Shown piece after piece: positions 7,937 to 16,622 of a stretch of DNA of 32,464 nucleotides; position 1 is the first letter of the stretch, and the number at the start of each line of letters is the position of its first letter. The notes below the pieces were generated by a model, which had not been told where the DNA came from, made no database searches, and saw only the letters and a program-made list of their open reading frames with translations. The translations under genes and the position numbers were made by a program. Source of the stretch: an uncultured Myxococcales bacterium (GTDB lineage: Bacteria > Myxococcota_A > Polyangia > Palsa-1104 > JAEUJZ01); NCBI GenBank assembly GCA_937868485.1, contig CALMML010000224.1:1-32464 (forward strand), in the 5' to 3' direction.

Positions 7937-9004
7937 ATGAGTGATGTAGACAATCCAACCGACACAGAAAATCCGACACCGCACGATGAGCTGGCCTATG
8001 CGGCGCAGCTTGTGGCGCTCGGCCTTTCGAGTGAAGCGCTGTCGCTGCTCGATCGGCTGGCTGAGCACGATCCGTCACAGCCGCAGGTCTACGTCTTGCG
8101 TGCGCAGGCCACGCAGCAAGCGGGTGGGGTGCTGGCCGCGTGGGTGGATGTGCGAGCGGCGCTGGCGCTTGGGCGACGGCTCGGTATCGATCTGCATCCG
8201 CTGCAAGCGCTGTCGGATCGGCTTCGCCAAGAACTGTCCGACGAGATTCCTCTGCTTGCCGTCGCGCGTGCGATGACCATCTTGCGGCGTCTCATCTTCG
8301 TCGAGAAGCCGCGCGCTGCCGAGGAGCTGGCTGAGTCGCTGCTGCCGCATCTGGGCGCTTATCGTCCGCTGCTCTTGCTCGCCACCGGACTGAGCAAGCT
8401 GAGTCGAGGTCGCGTCGAGCAAGCAATCGCAGACTTCGAGTCTTCCGTCGAGCTTTTGCCGTCGCTGTGGCCTGCTGCGTATGCTTGCGGCGAAGCGCTG
8501 CTTCAGGTTCACGATCGCGAAGGGGCGGCGCGTGCATTTGCGCATACCGTCGAACAGCGTCGGATGTCTAGCGCAGGCTTTGTGCTGTCCGAGGCGGAAG
8601 AGCTGCTTTCGTCGCTGCCAGGACTTTCCTTCGTCGCACATCGCTTCGCGTTTGACTACGCGGGACTGCTGCACTCGCTGGATCGGAGCGCGGACGCGGT
8701 GACGGTGCTGGAAGGTCTGATTGCGGAGGAGCCCGACGCTGCCGATGCGCACTTGTCCAAAGCGGTGATCTTGGCAAAGCGCGGGCAGCTGGATGATGCG
8801 CTGTCGTCGCTCAGGCTGGCGGAATCGTCGCTGCGTCCCGATGATCGTCGCTTGGAATCAGACGATCCGCTCGAGCGAATCCTGCGTCTACAAGTCGACG
8901 TCTTGACCGCGCTCGGTCGTGGCGAGGAAGCGGAGGCTCTGCGGCAGGCGATGCCAGCGAAGCTCACAGAGGGGCAGCAAGCTCCCTCGACGGACGTTCC
9001 TTAG
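7937..9004 (+). CDS. TPR-repeat protein, 355 aa
   Basis: The protein is almost wholly alpha-helical repeats with the TPR rhythm of paired Ala/Leu-rich helices. Examples are AYAAQLVALGLSSEALSLLD near residue 20, GRVEQAIADFESSVELLPS near the middle, and ADAVTVLEGLIAEEPDAADA followed by GQLDDALSSLRLAE near the end. No catalytic motif, signal peptide or membrane segment is visible, so it is likely a cytosolic scaffold. The ATG at 7937 is preferred to the upstream in-frame codon at 7907, because the extra ten residues are not repeat-like. It diverges from transketolase across about 70 bases, and its stop overlaps the stop of the convergent STAS gene. The role is unknown. Confidence 0.8.
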   Translation: MSDVDNPTDTENPTPHDELAYAAQLVALGLSSEALSLLDRLAEHDPSQPQVYVLRAQATQQAGGVLAAWVDVRAALALGRRLGIDLHPLQALSDRLRQELSDEIPLLAVARAMTILRRLIFVEKPRAAEELAESLLPHLGAYRPLLLLATGLSKLSRGRVEQAIADFESSVELLPSLWPAAYACGEALLQVHDREGAARAFAHTVEQRRMSSAGFVLSEAEELLSSLPGLSFVAHRFAFDYAGLLHSLDRSADAVTVLEGLIAEEPDAADAHLSKAVILAKRGQLDDALSSLRLAESSLRPDDRRLESDDPLERILRLQVDVLTALGRGEEAEALRQAMPAKLTEGQQAPSTDVP

Positions 9005-10050
9005 CGTCGTCCGCGACCGCCTTCCAGATGGCGCAGACAGGCTTGGATTCCGTCGCTGAGCGTGCGTAGCGTCTGAAGCTCTTTCAGATCGGCACCGACA
9101 GCGACAAGCTTGGTTGCAACCGGCGCGCTGATTCCCGTCAGAACACAGTGTGTTCCCAGAAGCTGCGCGGCGCGAACCACACGAACCAGATAGCCTGCAG
9201 AGCGCTCATCGACCGCATCGACGCCCGTGATGTCGAGGATGATGCAGCGCGCGGCCCGACTGGATGCCGCTTCCAGCACCGATTCCATCAGCACGCGGCT
9301 ACGCGCTTCGTCGATGACACCGATGATTGGAACCGCCAGCACATCCTTCCACACTTCCAGAACCGGCGTCGACAGACGACGAATCAGGACTTCCTGCTTT
9401 TCGACCGTCGCAATCTGTTCCGCGAGCTGACGACTGAGCGAAAACAGCGACTGCTGGTTGGGCGCGAGCGCTTGTCGCCACGGCTCTGCTTCGGGACCAA
9501 ACTGACTCGCGGGCCGGATCAGGAAGGAACAGCGCGAATCGCCTTTGGCCACGCACGTCGGCTCGATGGCGAGCAGTGGTGCGCCAAAAAATGCCGTCGC
9601 CCAGCCGCTCGCGTAGCCGGTCAGGGTGTGACACGCGGAAGTCTGACTGCGTCCAAACAGCGTGAGCTGTAGCTCTGCTTCATACGAGCTTTGCCAGGTT
9701 CCGCTCATCTCGAACACACCGGCGCTGCGATCATAGGAAACCGTGTCCGTCACCGCGCGGACGAGCCCTTCCCAGCAGTGCATTGTGGGTCCAGCCGCGA
9801 GTCGATCTGCGTCGCTGTCCCATTCATAACGCTTGGTCAGGGATTCGTAATCGCCGGTTCCACATCGGTATCCAAACTGAGCCAGCAGCGACGTCGCGAG
9901 CGAGGGTCCGAGCTGCTCAAACAGCAGCTTCCGCAGCGATCCAAACGCTTCCTGGCGAAACATCAGGAATCGCTCATCTCCGAGGAGAAGACGACCGGAT
10001 TCCGGCTGAAACTGGAGCATCGCACGCAGATCGATATCAGTAGCTTGCAT
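9001..10050 (-). CDS. XylR_N / V4R sensor fused to an RsbR-type STAS domain
   Basis: The 349-residue protein has three parts. An XylR-N-like region (about 1-85) includes DLRAMLQFQPESGRLLLGDE. A V4R-type small-ligand domain (about 95-185) has ASGWATAFFGAPLLAIEPTC and GDSRCSFLI. A C-terminal STAS domain (about 225-345) has VPIIGVIDEARS, ILDITGVDAVDE and LTGISAPVA. In stressosome RsbR paralogues the Thr in DITG and the Thr before GI are the kinase targets, and both are present here. The V4R part suggests it senses a small, possibly aromatic, molecule and passes the signal by protein docking; it has no DNA-binding or ATPase domain. Conserved sequence begins at the ATG at 10050, but a GTG at 10074 is also possible. 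Partners are not in this window. Confidence 0.8.
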   Translation of the reverse strand: MQATDIDLRAMLQFQPESGRLLLGDERFLMFRQEAFGSLRKLLFEQLGPSLATSLLAQFGYRCGTGDYESLTKRYEWDSDADRLAAGPTMHCWEGLVRAVTDTVSYDRSAGVFEMSGTWQSSYEAELQLTLFGRSQTSACHTLTGYASGWATAFFGAPLLAIEPTCVAKGDSRCSFLIRPASQFGPEAEPWRQALAPNQQSLFSLSRQLAEQIATVEKQEVLIRRLSTPVLEVWKDVLAVPIIGVIDEARSRVLMESVLEAASSRAARCIILDITGVDAVDERSAGYLVRVVRAAQLLGTHCVLTGISAPVATKLVAVGADLKELQTLRTLSDGIQACLRHLEGGRGRR

Positions 10051-10246
10051 CGAGGGAATGCCGACCCTAAACACGATCGGTCCCAGCTAGCTTAGCATCG
10101 AAAATGCAGATTTATCAGCGACGATAACGATGCGCTCAGTAGGACAACAGAAGGAACTCTGCGAGTCGACGCACGGTCTGTACGTCGTGGATCTGCGCGC
10201 AGGGATGTGTGGTGAGTCAAAGACGCAGGCGCAGGGCCGGGCTCGG

Positions 10247-10864
10247 TTAGGAAGCCTTCAGGCGGCGAATCAGCTCGCGAATCCGACGGGAACCACCCCC
10301 ATCGCGGTAGACGAACTTCAGACCGGCTCCCGCTTCGGTCTTGGTGGCTACTTTTCCTTGCAGCGGAACCGGAACAGCACCACCGGGGAGCAGTACATCC
10401 ACGACCACATCTTCGCCAATCGCAGGAAGCTCTAGATCGCTGCGTAGGAAGGCTCCGCCCAGCGAGATTTCCAGCAGCTCTCCGGGCTGGCTGTCGAGCG
10501 CGCCTTCCTTCCGATACGTCACCGGGAGCGTGACGGGCAGGCGCGGATGACGACGCTTGCGAGCGACCACTTCGCCAGACAGTGCGGCCAGCATGAAGTC
10601 TTTTTTGTCGGCTTCATCGGACAGAAACTCGACGACGGCACCGGCTCGGACGCGCAGTCGCGGTAGCGCCGGACGCCACGAGCGAACTTCTCCGCGTAGT
10701 AGCACCTTGCCGGGAAGTCCTTTGACGAACAGCTCTACCACCACCGGATCGCCTCCGGTAAGAGGCGTTGTCGTCGCCACGAACATTCCTCCGTTGGGAA
10801 GGTCGCGGTGGTAGACCTCGTTGAAATCGTCGCGATTGTGAAAGCGGGCCTTCAGGATCTGCAT
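10247..10864 (-). CDS. Tandem PilZ-domain protein
   Basis: The 205-residue protein has two PilZ-like beta-barrels. The N-terminal one (about 1-95) has DLPNGGMFVATTTPL, the form seen in myxobacterial PilZ proteins that lack the Arg motif. The C-terminal one (about 100-205) has RKRRHPRLPVTLPVTYR and EISLGGAFL. PilZ domains bind cyclic di-GMP through RxxxR and (D/N)xSxxG. Here the Arg cluster is present, but the second motif carries Glu where Asp or Asn is usual, so ligand binding is uncertain. Likely roles are motility, surface or gene-expression control. It lies between the lipoprotein and STAS genes on the same strand. No clear Shine-Dalgarno is visible. Confidence 0.85.
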   Translation of the reverse strand: MQILKARFHNRDDFNEVYHRDLPNGGMFVATTTPLTGGDPVVVELFVKGLPGKVLLRGEVRSWRPALPRLRVRAGAVVEFLSDEADKKDFMLAALSGEVVARKRRHPRLPVTLPVTYRKEGALDSQPGELLEISLGGAFLRSDLELPAIGEDVVVDVLLPGGAVPVPLQGKVATKTEAGAGLKFVYRDGGGSRRIRELIRRLKAS

Positions 10865-10925
10865 GGCGCGCGGACCATATCACAAACGTTTTGCGGCACA
10901 ACGGCTGCGTGTAGGTGACTCTGCG

Positions 10926-12299
10926 CTAGTTGGCAGGATACGCGGTCCATCCTTGGGTCCAGTCGTCGCCATCGCCCGATCCGAATGCGCCGATGTGAGA
11001 GACGCTACTAAAGAAGCCATCGCTTGGCGGCGTAATGGCTGCGGTCATCGCGGGCGATCCCTGCTGCGGACGGAAGTCTGGACTTGCCTGATCGTAGGGC
11101 CGACGCAGCATGGGATTGGATTCCATGTTATTTGCCTTGCGCAGCTCTGCGGCCAGATCACAAGGCGTCGTCACCGTCGAAAGATTGGCGCTGCTGTCGC
11201 GACCATTGTCAAAGAAGATGCTGGCCTTGACGCCCAGTCTGGCCGCCGTCAGCTCGGCGCAGGTGCTGTCTTGTGCGATCGTTGCGCCCATCTCGGTAAA
11301 GCCCAGCACGATGACGTTTTCCAGTAGTCCCGCCGTGCCTTGACGCAGCGTCAGACCCAGGCGCTTCTCTCCTTTGGGAGACGAACCCGGACCCGTTCCG
11401 ATGAGCGTCACGTTGGAAAACGTCGGCGACGATCGCGGGGTCAGTGAGTTGTTGTCACGGTTGTTGTCCGCTTCGATCCCGTTGTTTCCATCCGCCAGGA
11501 TCTGCTGCGACACCAGGAACTGTCCTTTTCCTGAATAGCCCTGATCCCAGTCAAACGAGTCATCGAGCGCTCCACTTGCGACGAGGTGACGGACATTCAC
11601 ACTTCCGCCAAACCACTCGAACGCATCATCCGATCCGCGATGCACTTGTACGTAGTCGATCACGGTTCCGCTGCCGACAGCGCCGAACGTCAGTCCATTT
11701 AGCTCGTTGTTGGGAGCCACTTCGCGACCGGCGAACTCGATGCGGACATAGCGAAGGACTCCGCTGCTGTCGTCGTTCTTGAGCGTTCCGCACGGTCCGT
11801 ACGATCCGGCGTTTCCTTCCAGACTTCCGCACGCTTGTTCGTTGCCGGGCGGTAGGTTGATCGCGGCGCGACCTCGCAGCACGACGCCGCCCCAGTCAGA
11901 GGTTCGGCGCTCTCCTTCTTTGCGGCTGCTGGTAAAGACAATCGGCTTGTCCTTGGTTCCGTCTGCAACCAGCTTGGCATCCTGATCGATGTTGAGGAAG
12001 CTGACGCGCTGCGGATCGGTGGCATCACCGCAGACCACCGTACCGGGCTCGATCGTGAGCGTAGCGCGCTCTGTGACTTTGACTTGACCGACGAGAAGCC
12101 AGCGCTTGCTGGCCGACAGCGTGGTGTTTTTGGTGATGTTTCCGCTCAGCACTTCTGCTGGCATCGTGCCGCATAGCGTGCTGGCTGCGTCGCCGGTGTC
12201 ATTGTTGGGGGTGACCATTCCACTGTCACATGCGGAGGCCAAACACAGCGCTCCGGTCAGCACGCGGAACAGACGCTGGACGCTAAGAATATGAGGCAT
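10926..12299 (-). CDS. Beta-helix-like lipoprotein partner of the TonB receptor
   Basis: The 457-residue precursor has a lipoprotein signal ending near LASAC (Cys24), so it is probably anchored in the outer membrane. The mature part starts with a long hydrophilic stretch and then shows strand-rich repeats typical of right-handed parallel beta-helices, such as LTIEPGTVVCGD, GVVLRGRAAINLPPG, GVLRYVRIEFAG and RHLVASGALDDSFDWDQGYSGK. Families of this kind are often encoded beside TonB-dependent receptors, as here: the receptor stop is 21 bases upstream and this gene has a strong AAAGGAG Shine-Dalgarno. It may capture the receptor's ligand at the surface. The ligand is unknown, and conserved Cys pairs suggest disulfides. 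Confidence 0.75.
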   Translation of the reverse strand: MPHILSVQRLFRVLTGALCLASACDSGMVTPNNDTGDAASTLCGTMPAEVLSGNITKNTTLSASKRWLLVGQVKVTERATLTIEPGTVVCGDATDPQRVSFLNIDQDAKLVADGTKDKPIVFTSSRKEGERRTSDWGGVVLRGRAAINLPPGNEQACGSLEGNAGSYGPCGTLKNDDSSGVLRYVRIEFAGREVAPNNELNGLTFGAVGSGTVIDYVQVHRGSDDAFEWFGGSVNVRHLVASGALDDSFDWDQGYSGKGQFLVSQQILADGNNGIEADNNRDNNSLTPRSSPTFSNVTLIGTGPGSSPKGEKRLGLTLRQGTAGLLENVIVLGFTEMGATIAQDSTCAELTAARLGVKASIFFDNGRDSSANLSTVTTPCDLAAELRKANNMESNPMLRRPYDQASPDFRPQQGSPAMTAAITPPSDGFFSSVSHIGAFGSGDGDDWTQGWTAYPAN

Positions 12300-12320
12300 C
12301 GCAAAGGACTCCTTTTGTGC

Positions 12321-15317
12321 TTACAGGTCGTAGGACAGAGACAGACTGACGGTCTGTCCCGTGGTGTAGCGCAGCGTTGTCTCTTGCACTTGGGTATCGC
12401 TTCCACCACTTGTGCTAGGCAGCGTTCCGCGCTGAATGATCTGAACCGGAGAGTTTATGAGATTGCGTGCAGACAGCCGCAGCGACAGTCCCTTTCCCAG
12501 CTTTTGCGACAGCGTGACATCGAGCTGATGCCGAGGCTGCTCGAACTTGTCTGGGAGTCCGAACGCACCGACTTGATCAATGCGCTCTCCGAACACGTTG
12601 TAAAGCAGGCGAAGCTGTGTTCCCCACGCTGGACGATCCAGCTCTGCGAACAAGTTCACCACATAGGGAGACTGTCCTTGCAGCGCTCTGTGCTTGCTGG
12701 TCTGCTGACCGCTTACGCCTTCCAGATCGACTTGGGAATACAGGACAGAGACGTTTCCTCCGATGGAAACTCCGCGCAGTCCGCGCTCTCCGAACACCAG
12801 CTCTTTGCGCGCTTCGAGCTCTCCGCCCACGTTGTAGGCTGCGCGCGCATTGGCAAAGGATCGGATGAGGTTTCCGCCCGCGCTGATCGTGGTTTCAATC
12901 GGCGCATCAAAGTACTTTCCGTACACGCTCAGCGCGACGACATCTGCGCCACCCAGGAACCATTCCCAGCGTAGATCTGCGCTGCCGATTCGGGTGCGCT
13001 GAAGCAGCGGATTTCCTTGCACCAGCTCGCCACCAAAGAAGTCGGTAAACTGAAACGGAGCCAGCTCGCGGAACTCTGGTCGCGCCACCGTCATCGACGC
13101 TGCTGCGCGTAGGTTCATCTTCGGTGTCAGCTTCACCACCAAGTTGAGCGAAGGCAGTGGATCGTAGGTATCCAGCGCGACCGCGATCGGCTGATCGGCT
13201 TGCTGTGGATCGAAGGAATAGAGTCTCTGCTGCGCGGCTTCAAAGCGAAGACCACCCGACAGACTGACTTTGCTGCTCAGTGGAAGATCGACGCGCGCAT
13301 ATGCTGCGTAGACACCTTGCTTGGCGCTGTACTTGTCCGCCGTGTTGGTGTTTTCACGCACATCAACCGCACTTCCGAGGTTCTCTGCGGAAAAGATCTG
13401 CTCGGGTGCTGTGGTGTCATCAATGTCGCCAATGCCACCGAATCCGAACTTGAAGCGGCGCGCGGAAAAGTCACGCAGCCGGACACGACCAGCGACGCCG
13501 ACTTTGAAGATCGATCCGAGTCCGCTCCACTGCTTAAAGTGCTGGGAAAAGTCGATTCGCGCGGCGACCTGATGCTCTAGGTTGTCCGCAAAAAAGCGCT
13601 GTCCGCTCTGACCTTTGGGCGTGAAGTGAAACAGTCCGTCGTCTTTCTTCAGATACGTCACTTCGCGGTTGTCCGGCTCTTGCCTGGCCGCCGCGGAATA
13701 GCTGACGTTCCATTCCAGATCACTTGGACTGCGCTGCGCGGGATCGAAGTGATGACTGCCGCGAAGCTGAATCAGTCCGAGCGAGCGTGACACAAAGCGC
13801 AAGCGACTGTTCCACAGCTCTGCAAACTGCTCTTGGCTGTAGCCTTGGTAGATCCGTGTTTCGCGATCGGAAGACTGCGAAAACAGCGCACCGAGCGAGA
13901 TCCGATGCAGCGCTGAGATCTGAATCGCCGCAGTTCCGAGCGCTCCCCAGTTGACGCCTTCGGTGCTGCGAACGGAGTATCGACCACTGCCTGCGGAAAA
14001 CGCTCCTTCGTCGCTGCCAAACTGAACCAGCGGCTGAAGTCTGGGCCCTTGCGCTGTGTCCACCAAGTTCAGGACTTGAAGCTCTTCCGCGCGTGTCTGC
14101 GCATCTGCGCTGTAGTGCAGTGCCAGCAGATATCCAACGCGCTTTCCAGCAACGTCCGCGCGATCTCCAAATGAGGCAGACAGTGCGTAGTTGGGACTTC
14201 CATTATTCTGTCTGTACGGAGACCACGCATTTTTGAACGCATTCCCAAGCGCTGCGCCAGAGAGCTTTCCCGTCGGAAGTCCGCGTGTTCCATCATCAAA
14301 GCCCAAGAAGTCCGTGCGACCACCGGGATGGGTCAGCATGGGCTGAAACACAGTCTGGGCATTGGCTCCGATCGACGCACCAACATGCGCGATTCGCTGC
14401 GTTGGGAAGTCTTGTAGCGCGATCTCAACAGAGCCTCCTGCAAAGTCTGCAGGCAGATCAGGAGTCGCGGTCTTGACGACGCTCAGGCTGGATAGAAGCT
14501 CAGCAGGAAAGATGTCAAACGGAACCGCGTGCTGTTCGGGCTCAGGACTGGGAAGCGGAAGTCCGTGAAGCAGTGTGCTCGAATAGCGCTCTCCCAGTCC
14601 GCGAACGTAGACGAAGCGATCCCCAACGACGGTGGCTCCCACGACGCGGCTTGCGACTTGCGATGCGCTGCTGTCTGCGGACTTCTTGATGTCTTCGCTG
14701 CTGATCGCGTCACTGACGGTGGCCGCTTCATGTCGTGTCTGTAGCTGCGCGGCGGCTCCCTTTTGATCGGGCTCGCGAATGACCACGGTCTCTGCTGTGA
14801 CTTCTGCTTGGGTTCCGCTAAGCCGTAGCGCAATCGGTGTCGTGATCGTGAGGACTCCGTTATCGGGAACCGTGATCGTGACCGTGCGCTTGTCGTAGAA
14901 CTCGGAGACAAACTCCAGCGTGTGGGATCCGGGCGATAGAGAGAGCGAGAACTCTCCCTTTTCGTTTGTGCTGGTCTGGGCTTTTCCGCCCCCTTCTTGC
15001 ACCGTCAGATCGTAAATTCCGTCGCCCGTTGCTTGTTCCACCACGCGGCCTTTGACCACGATGCTGGGCGTCGCTGGAGCCGTTTCCGCAGCGGAGTCCG
15101 TCTTGGCTGGTGCGTCTGCTGGTGTGGTGGATTCGACAGGAGTCGTCGTCGCGCTGCCTTGGTTTGCACCACTTGCAGCGGCTGGCTCTGTCTGGGCAGT
15201 GGGCGGAGCCTGCTCCTGCTGCGGACTGGGTGCCGCCCGCGTAGTCACAGAGAGAAGGTGAAGAAGACCTCCCAGATAGGGAAGGGCAGAGCGCAGCGTC
15301 GTGTTCCGGCGAGCCAT
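12321..15317 (-). CDS. TonB-dependent outer-membrane receptor with carboxypeptidase-regulatory-like domain
   Basis: The 998-residue protein has a signal peptide (about 1-30), a Pro/Ala/Thr/Gln-rich linker (about 30-85) and a carboxypeptidase-regulatory-like beta domain (about 85-165, IVVKGRVVEQATGDGIYDL). A plug follows (about 180-300, with SQVASRVVGATVVGDRFVYV, RGLGERYSSTLL, LSVVKTATPDLPADFAGGSV), and then a 22-strand-type barrel to the end (LSLSLSYDL). Such receptors import siderophores, glycans or other large ligands using TonB energy. The partner beta-helix lipoprotein lies directly downstream. I chose the ATG at 15317; a GTG at 15347 is also in frame and neither has a clear Shine-Dalgarno. 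A large hairpin at 15399-15447 sits just upstream. Confidence 0.9.
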   Translation of the reverse strand: MARRNTTLRSALPYLGGLLHLLSVTTRAAPSPQQEQAPPTAQTEPAAASGANQGSATTTPVESTTPADAPAKTDSAAETAPATPSIVVKGRVVEQATGDGIYDLTVQEGGGKAQTSTNEKGEFSLSLSPGSHTLEFVSEFYDKRTVTITVPDNGVLTITTPIALRLSGTQAEVTAETVVIREPDQKGAAAQLQTRHEAATVSDAISSEDIKKSADSSASQVASRVVGATVVGDRFVYVRGLGERYSSTLLHGLPLPSPEPEQHAVPFDIFPAELLSSLSVVKTATPDLPADFAGGSVEIALQDFPTQRIAHVGASIGANAQTVFQPMLTHPGGRTDFLGFDDGTRGLPTGKLSGAALGNAFKNAWSPYRQNNGSPNYALSASFGDRADVAGKRVGYLLALHYSADAQTRAEELQVLNLVDTAQGPRLQPLVQFGSDEGAFSAGSGRYSVRSTEGVNWGALGTAAIQISALHRISLGALFSQSSDRETRIYQGYSQEQFAELWNSRLRFVSRSLGLIQLRGSHHFDPAQRSPSDLEWNVSYSAAARQEPDNREVTYLKKDDGLFHFTPKGQSGQRFFADNLEHQVAARIDFSQHFKQWSGLGSIFKVGVAGRVRLRDFSARRFKFGFGGIGDIDDTTAPEQIFSAENLGSAVDVRENTNTADKYSAKQGVYAAYARVDLPLSSKVSLSGGLRFEAAQQRLYSFDPQQADQPIAVALDTYDPLPSLNLVVKLTPKMNLRAAASMTVARPEFRELAPFQFTDFFGGELVQGNPLLQRTRIGSADLRWEWFLGGADVVALSVYGKYFDAPIETTISAGGNLIRSFANARAAYNVGGELEARKELVFGERGLRGVSIGGNVSVLYSQVDLEGVSGQQTSKHRALQGQSPYVVNLFAELDRPAWGTQLRLLYNVFGERIDQVGAFGLPDKFEQPRHQLDVTLSQKLGKGLSLRLSARNLINSPVQIIQRGTLPSTSGGSDTQVQETTLRYTTGQTVSLSLSYDL

Positions 15318-15398
15318 AGGAATGTAAGTCCGCTTGGTTTGCTCCACAGTCTAGGCGTGCGCGCTGCGCGCTCTGTTGCATCTCCGTGCCAAGTGTGT

Positions 15399-15447
15399 GT
15401 CGGTTCGGTGACAGAGTCGGACATGTCGGCTTCTGTCAGGAACCGAC
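15399..15447 (-). promoter_or_regulatory. Long hairpin upstream of the TonB receptor operon
   Basis: The left arm GTCGGTTC-GG-TGACAG (15399-15414) pairs with the right arm CTGTCA-G-GAACCGAC (15433-15447): 14 base pairs with only a GG/G bulge and an 18-base loop. It lies 82 bases before the ATG at 15317 and has no T run on either side, so it is more like an operator or leader RNA structure than a terminator. Parts of the same words recur nearby (ACAGAGTCG at 15411-15419 and again near 15532). Confidence 0.5.
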
Positions 15448-15545
15448 GACAACACGTCAAGATGCGCCGCCGATTCCTGCGGAAACAGCTGCGTGACAGT
15501 CGTGTGAGCAGACAGCAAGTGGACTTGTAACAGAGTCGATTCGGC

Positions 15546-15560
15546 GCGCTGTGACAGCGC
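15546..15560 (-). terminator. Hairpin after the GMP reductase-like gene
   Basis: GCGCTGT at 15546-15552 is mirrored by ACAGCGC at 15554-15560. The palindrome sits 17 bases beyond the stop of the minus-strand gene at 15578. No T run follows, so it is a weak or factor-assisted terminator candidate. Confidence 0.4.
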
Positions 15561-15577
15561 AGGAAGAAGCGTTCCGG

Positions 15578-16618
15578 CTAGCCATTTGTCGAGCGGAGCA
15601 TCGCGTGTGGCAGACCTTCGTCTTGGCCTGCGCGGCTGACTTCCATGAACTGCGCTTTGCGCTGTAGATCTTTGAGATCCTTGGCTCCGCAGTACGTCAT
15701 GCCGGAACGGATTCCGCCCATCACATCGGCGATGACATCGTTTACAGAGCCTTTGGCAGGAACCTCGATGCTGATTCCTTCAGCGGTCTTCCAGTCGGCC
15801 ATCGAGCCCATGAAGTCTTCCTGGGCTTCGCGCGAAGCCATGCCACGGAAGGTCTTCACGAAGATCGATTTTCCGTCGGCAGACTTCTTTTCGATGCGCT
15901 CTCCTGGGGTCTCTTCGGTGCCCGAGAGCATTCCTCCGAGCATCACGCATGCGGCACCAGCAGCCAGCGCTTTGACTGCATCACCGGGTGTACGAATTCC
16001 GCCATCTGCAATCAGCGGACGATCCACTTTTCGACAGTCCAAGATCGCGGAAAGCTGAGGAACACCAAAGCCGGTCTTGATGCGCGTGGTACAGACCGAT
16101 CCGGGACCGATTCCGACCTTGATGACGTCGGCTCCGGCGGCGGACAGATAGTCTGCGCCTGCGTAGGTTGCGACGTTTCCCGCGATGATGCAGATGTTGT
16201 CGCCGAATCGCTCGCGCAGCGATCGCACCATCTGATTGACCATCTTGCTGTGTCCGTGCGCAACGTCGACACACAGGATGTTGGCACCTGCAGAGACCAG
16301 GGCTTCGGATCGCTCCATCGCGTCACCGGAGACACCGACACAGACTCCGACCGCACCGAACTCGCTGGCTCGACGGAAGTCCGCGACGTTCTGTTCGATG
16401 CTCATGAAGCGATGCAGGATTCCCAGTCCGCCGAGCTTGGCCATCGCCGCAGCCATCTGCCAGCCCGTGATCGTATCCATGTTCGATGAGATCACCGGAA
16501 TGCGCAGAGACAGAAGCTCGGTAATCTGAACGCTGGTTGTCACCGACTGACGCGAGCGGATTCCGTTATAGCCAGGAACCAGTAGGACATCGTCAAAAGT
16601 AATGCCACGGGGGAACAT
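15578..16618 (-). CDS. GMP reductase-like enzyme of the IMPDH/GMPR family
   Basis: The 346-residue TIM-barrel enzyme is predicted to convert GMP to IMP with NADPH. The catalytic Cys is in [20 protein letters not shown], with NMDT near residue 47, [35 protein letters not shown] and [12 protein letters not shown]. It has no CBS (Bateman) insert, and its length matches GMP reductase (about 346-347) rather than IMP dehydrogenase (about 490). It also lacks an obvious IMPDH flap. The ATG at 16618 ([10 protein letters not shown]) was chosen over an in-frame start at 16765 inside greB. It lies 4 bases after the greB stop, so the two are cotranscribed. A CBS-less IMP dehydrogenase remains a less likely alternative. 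Confidence 0.85.
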   Translation of the reverse strand: MFPRGITFDDVLLVPGYNGIRSRQSVTTSVQITELLSLRIPVISSNMDTITGWQMAAAMAKLGGLGILHRFMSIEQNVADFRRASEFGAVGVCVGVSGDAMERSEALVSAGANILCVDVAHGHSKMVNQMVRSLRERFGDNICIIAGNVATYAGADYLSAAGADVIKVGIGPGSVCTTRIKTGFGVPQLSAILDCRKVDRPLIADGGIRTPGDAVKALAAGAACVMLGGMLSGTEETPGERIEKKSADGKSIFVKTFRGMASREAQEDFMGSMADWKTAEGISIEVPAKGSVNDVIADVMGGIRSGMTYCGAKDLKDLQRKAQFMEVSRAGQDEGLPHAMLRSTNG

Positions 16619-16622
16619 CGGG

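Noticed and set aside
15578-16618. IMP dehydrogenase (guaB)
   Set aside because: The length, lack of CBS domains and C-terminal [12 protein letters not shown] pattern fit GMP reductase better, though the alternative is noted.
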